NCBI GenBank assembly: GCA_947460795.1
Contig: CANHJA010000132.1
Location: 1 to 6,559 of the forward strand
Reading direction: 5' to 3'
Length of the DNA stretch: 6,559 nt
Origin: Bacteroidota bacterium
Lineage (GTDB): Bacteria > Bacteroidota > Bacteroidia > Chitinophagales > Chitinophagaceae
The notes beneath the pieces were generated by a model. That model was not told the origin of the DNA, ran no database searches, and was given only the letters and a program-made list of their open reading frames with translations. Positions 5,688-6,559 of this stretch are shown here, piece after piece (position 1 is the stretch's first letter; each line of letters begins with the position of its first letter). The translations under genes and the position numbers were made by a program.

Positions 5688-6559
5688 ATGACAAAATTTA
5701 CAATCCTACTAATTACCAGCACTTTGCTACTGAGCAATTTATTTGCACAAAACACAACTACCTGTGGTTCACATGAAATTTTAAAGTCTATTGAACAAAA
5801 AATTCCAGGTTACTCGAAAGAATTAAATCAAATAGGGAATTCAAACACACTCAATAAAACAAGAGCTTCTATTATATACATACCAGTTGTGGTTCATGTA
5901 GTTTATAAAAATGCGACAGAAAACTTATCTGACAGTTATATTACAGCTCAAATAGACATATTAAATAAAACATATGCTCGTAAAAATGCGGATACGACAA
6001 ACACGAGAAGCATATTTAATAATATTGTTGGACCTGTTGATGTTCAATTTATTTTAGCACAAATTAAAAGAGTACCTACGACTGTTCAAGGGTTTACATT
6101 TGATTTTAATCCTTGGACAGGAGATAATTATGCCGATGATGTTAAAATAAGCAATAACGGAGGAAGTGATGCAGTCATACCAACTAAAAATTTAAATATT
6201 TGGGTTTGTGATATTACATTACCATCAACACAGGCTGGTGAATTGCTAGGATATGCTTATCCACCTCCAGGATTACCAAATTGGGGTGCAGGAAGTGCAT
6301 ATTCTTCAGTTGCAGTAGATGGTGTGGTTATTGATTATATTGCCTTTGGAGGATTGAGCAAATTGCCACTTGGAGCGAGTAGTTATGGATTAAAAGGAAA
6401 AACTTGTGTTCATGAAGTAGGTCATTATTTAGGATTGCGCCATATTTGGGGTGATGATGGTGGCGCTTGTCAAGGAGATGTAGGATTTGAAGACGATGGT
6501 ATAACAGACACACCCCATGCTGATGATGCCTCAAACAGTGATTGTAATAAAACAAAAAA
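5688..6559 (+). CDS. Secreted zinc metalloprotease, M43 (cytophagalysin/pappalysin) family, C-terminus cut by the right edge
   Basis: The first 290 residues are present. Residues 1-20 form a Sec signal peptide with a hydrophobic core (FTILLITSTLLLSNL) and probable cleavage after LFA; no lipobox cysteine follows. The IPVVVHVVYKN strand at 65-75 is the typical start of M43B catalytic domains. The zinc site HEVGHYLGLRH at 242-252 matches HExxHxxGxxH, with ligands H242, H246 and H252 and catalytic E243. After it come IWGDDGGACQGD and DDGITDTPHAD (269-279), as in M43 proteases. The Met-turn expected some tens of residues later lies beyond the edge. In Bacteroidota such enzymes are exported and often end in a type IX secretion C-terminal sorting domain with PKD or FN3 modules, which cannot be checked here. 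The role is presumably extracellular degradation of proteins; the substrate is unknown. Confidence 0.93.
   Translation, partial: MTKFTILLITSTLLLSNLFAQNTTTCGSHEILKSIEQKIPGYSKELNQIGNSNTLNKTRASIIYIPVVVHVVYKNATENLSDSYITAQIDILNKTYARKNADTTNTRSIFNNIVGPVDVQFILAQIKRVPTTVQGFTFDFNPWTGDNYADDVKISNNGGSDAVIPTKNLNIWVCDITLPSTQAGELLGYAYPPPGLPNWGAGSAYSSVAVDGVVIDYIAFGGLSKLPLGASSYGLKGKTCVHEVGHYLGLRHIWGDDGGACQGDVGFEDDGITDTPHADDASNSDCNKTK

Noticed and set aside
6328..6555. His-rich 75-codon minus-strand frame
   Set aside because: It is antisense to the catalytic region of the metalloprotease; the histidines come from complementing its ATG/GTG-rich codons.

Overview
The window looks like chromosomal DNA of a Bacteroidota bacterium, perhaps of the Chitinophagales/Sphingobacteriales/Flavobacteriia type. 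The evidence is low GC content, no Shine-Dalgarno motifs before the genes, three matches to the Bacteroidota -7 promoter motif TAnnTTTG, a DoxX/thioredoxin-like membrane protein of the kind called BT_3928 family, a long-form IspH, and a secreted M43 (cytophagalysin-like) metalloprotease. The order is an inference; no rRNA or tRNA is present to confirm it.

Left part (1-1146), accessory. A phage-type endolysin, with an N-terminal peptidoglycan-binding domain and a GH19 chitinase-like lysozyme domain, runs off the left edge on the minus strand. It has very low GC at third codon positions. Just upstream on the same strand is an 83-codon open stretch with no start codon, which appears to be the C-terminal remnant of a truncated gene. 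Its reading frame closes exactly where a four-copy 21-bp tandem repeat begins. The array ends in an inverted half-unit that can form a hairpin. It is followed by a 119-bp element with imperfect 25-bp terminal inverted repeats and an internal copy of its right arm, a REP/MITE-like dispersed repeat. No gene is supported between 793 and 1146.

Middle part (1147-5580), housekeeping and envelope genes. On the minus strand are a DppB/OppB-type ABC permease, which apparently starts with TTG, and upstream of it the DoxX/thioredoxin-like protein. A 163-bp divergent region then leads to cytidylate kinase (cmk) on the plus strand. cmk converges on ispH (minus strand), with only 14 bp between their stop codons. 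A clean intrinsic terminator for cmk overlaps the ispH stop codon.

Right part (5581-6559). A 107-bp divergent region carries a TAnnTTTG motif for each direction. It is followed by the secreted zinc metalloprotease of family M43, which is cut by the right edge.

The genes do not form one pathway. cmk (CDP/dCDP supply) and ispH (the last step of MEP isoprenoid synthesis) are core metabolism, the permease and DoxX protein act at the inner membrane, and the protease is exported. I found no convincing new multi-gene system. The most unusual part is the repeat-rich junction at about 540-1085, where phage-derived genes meet core genes.
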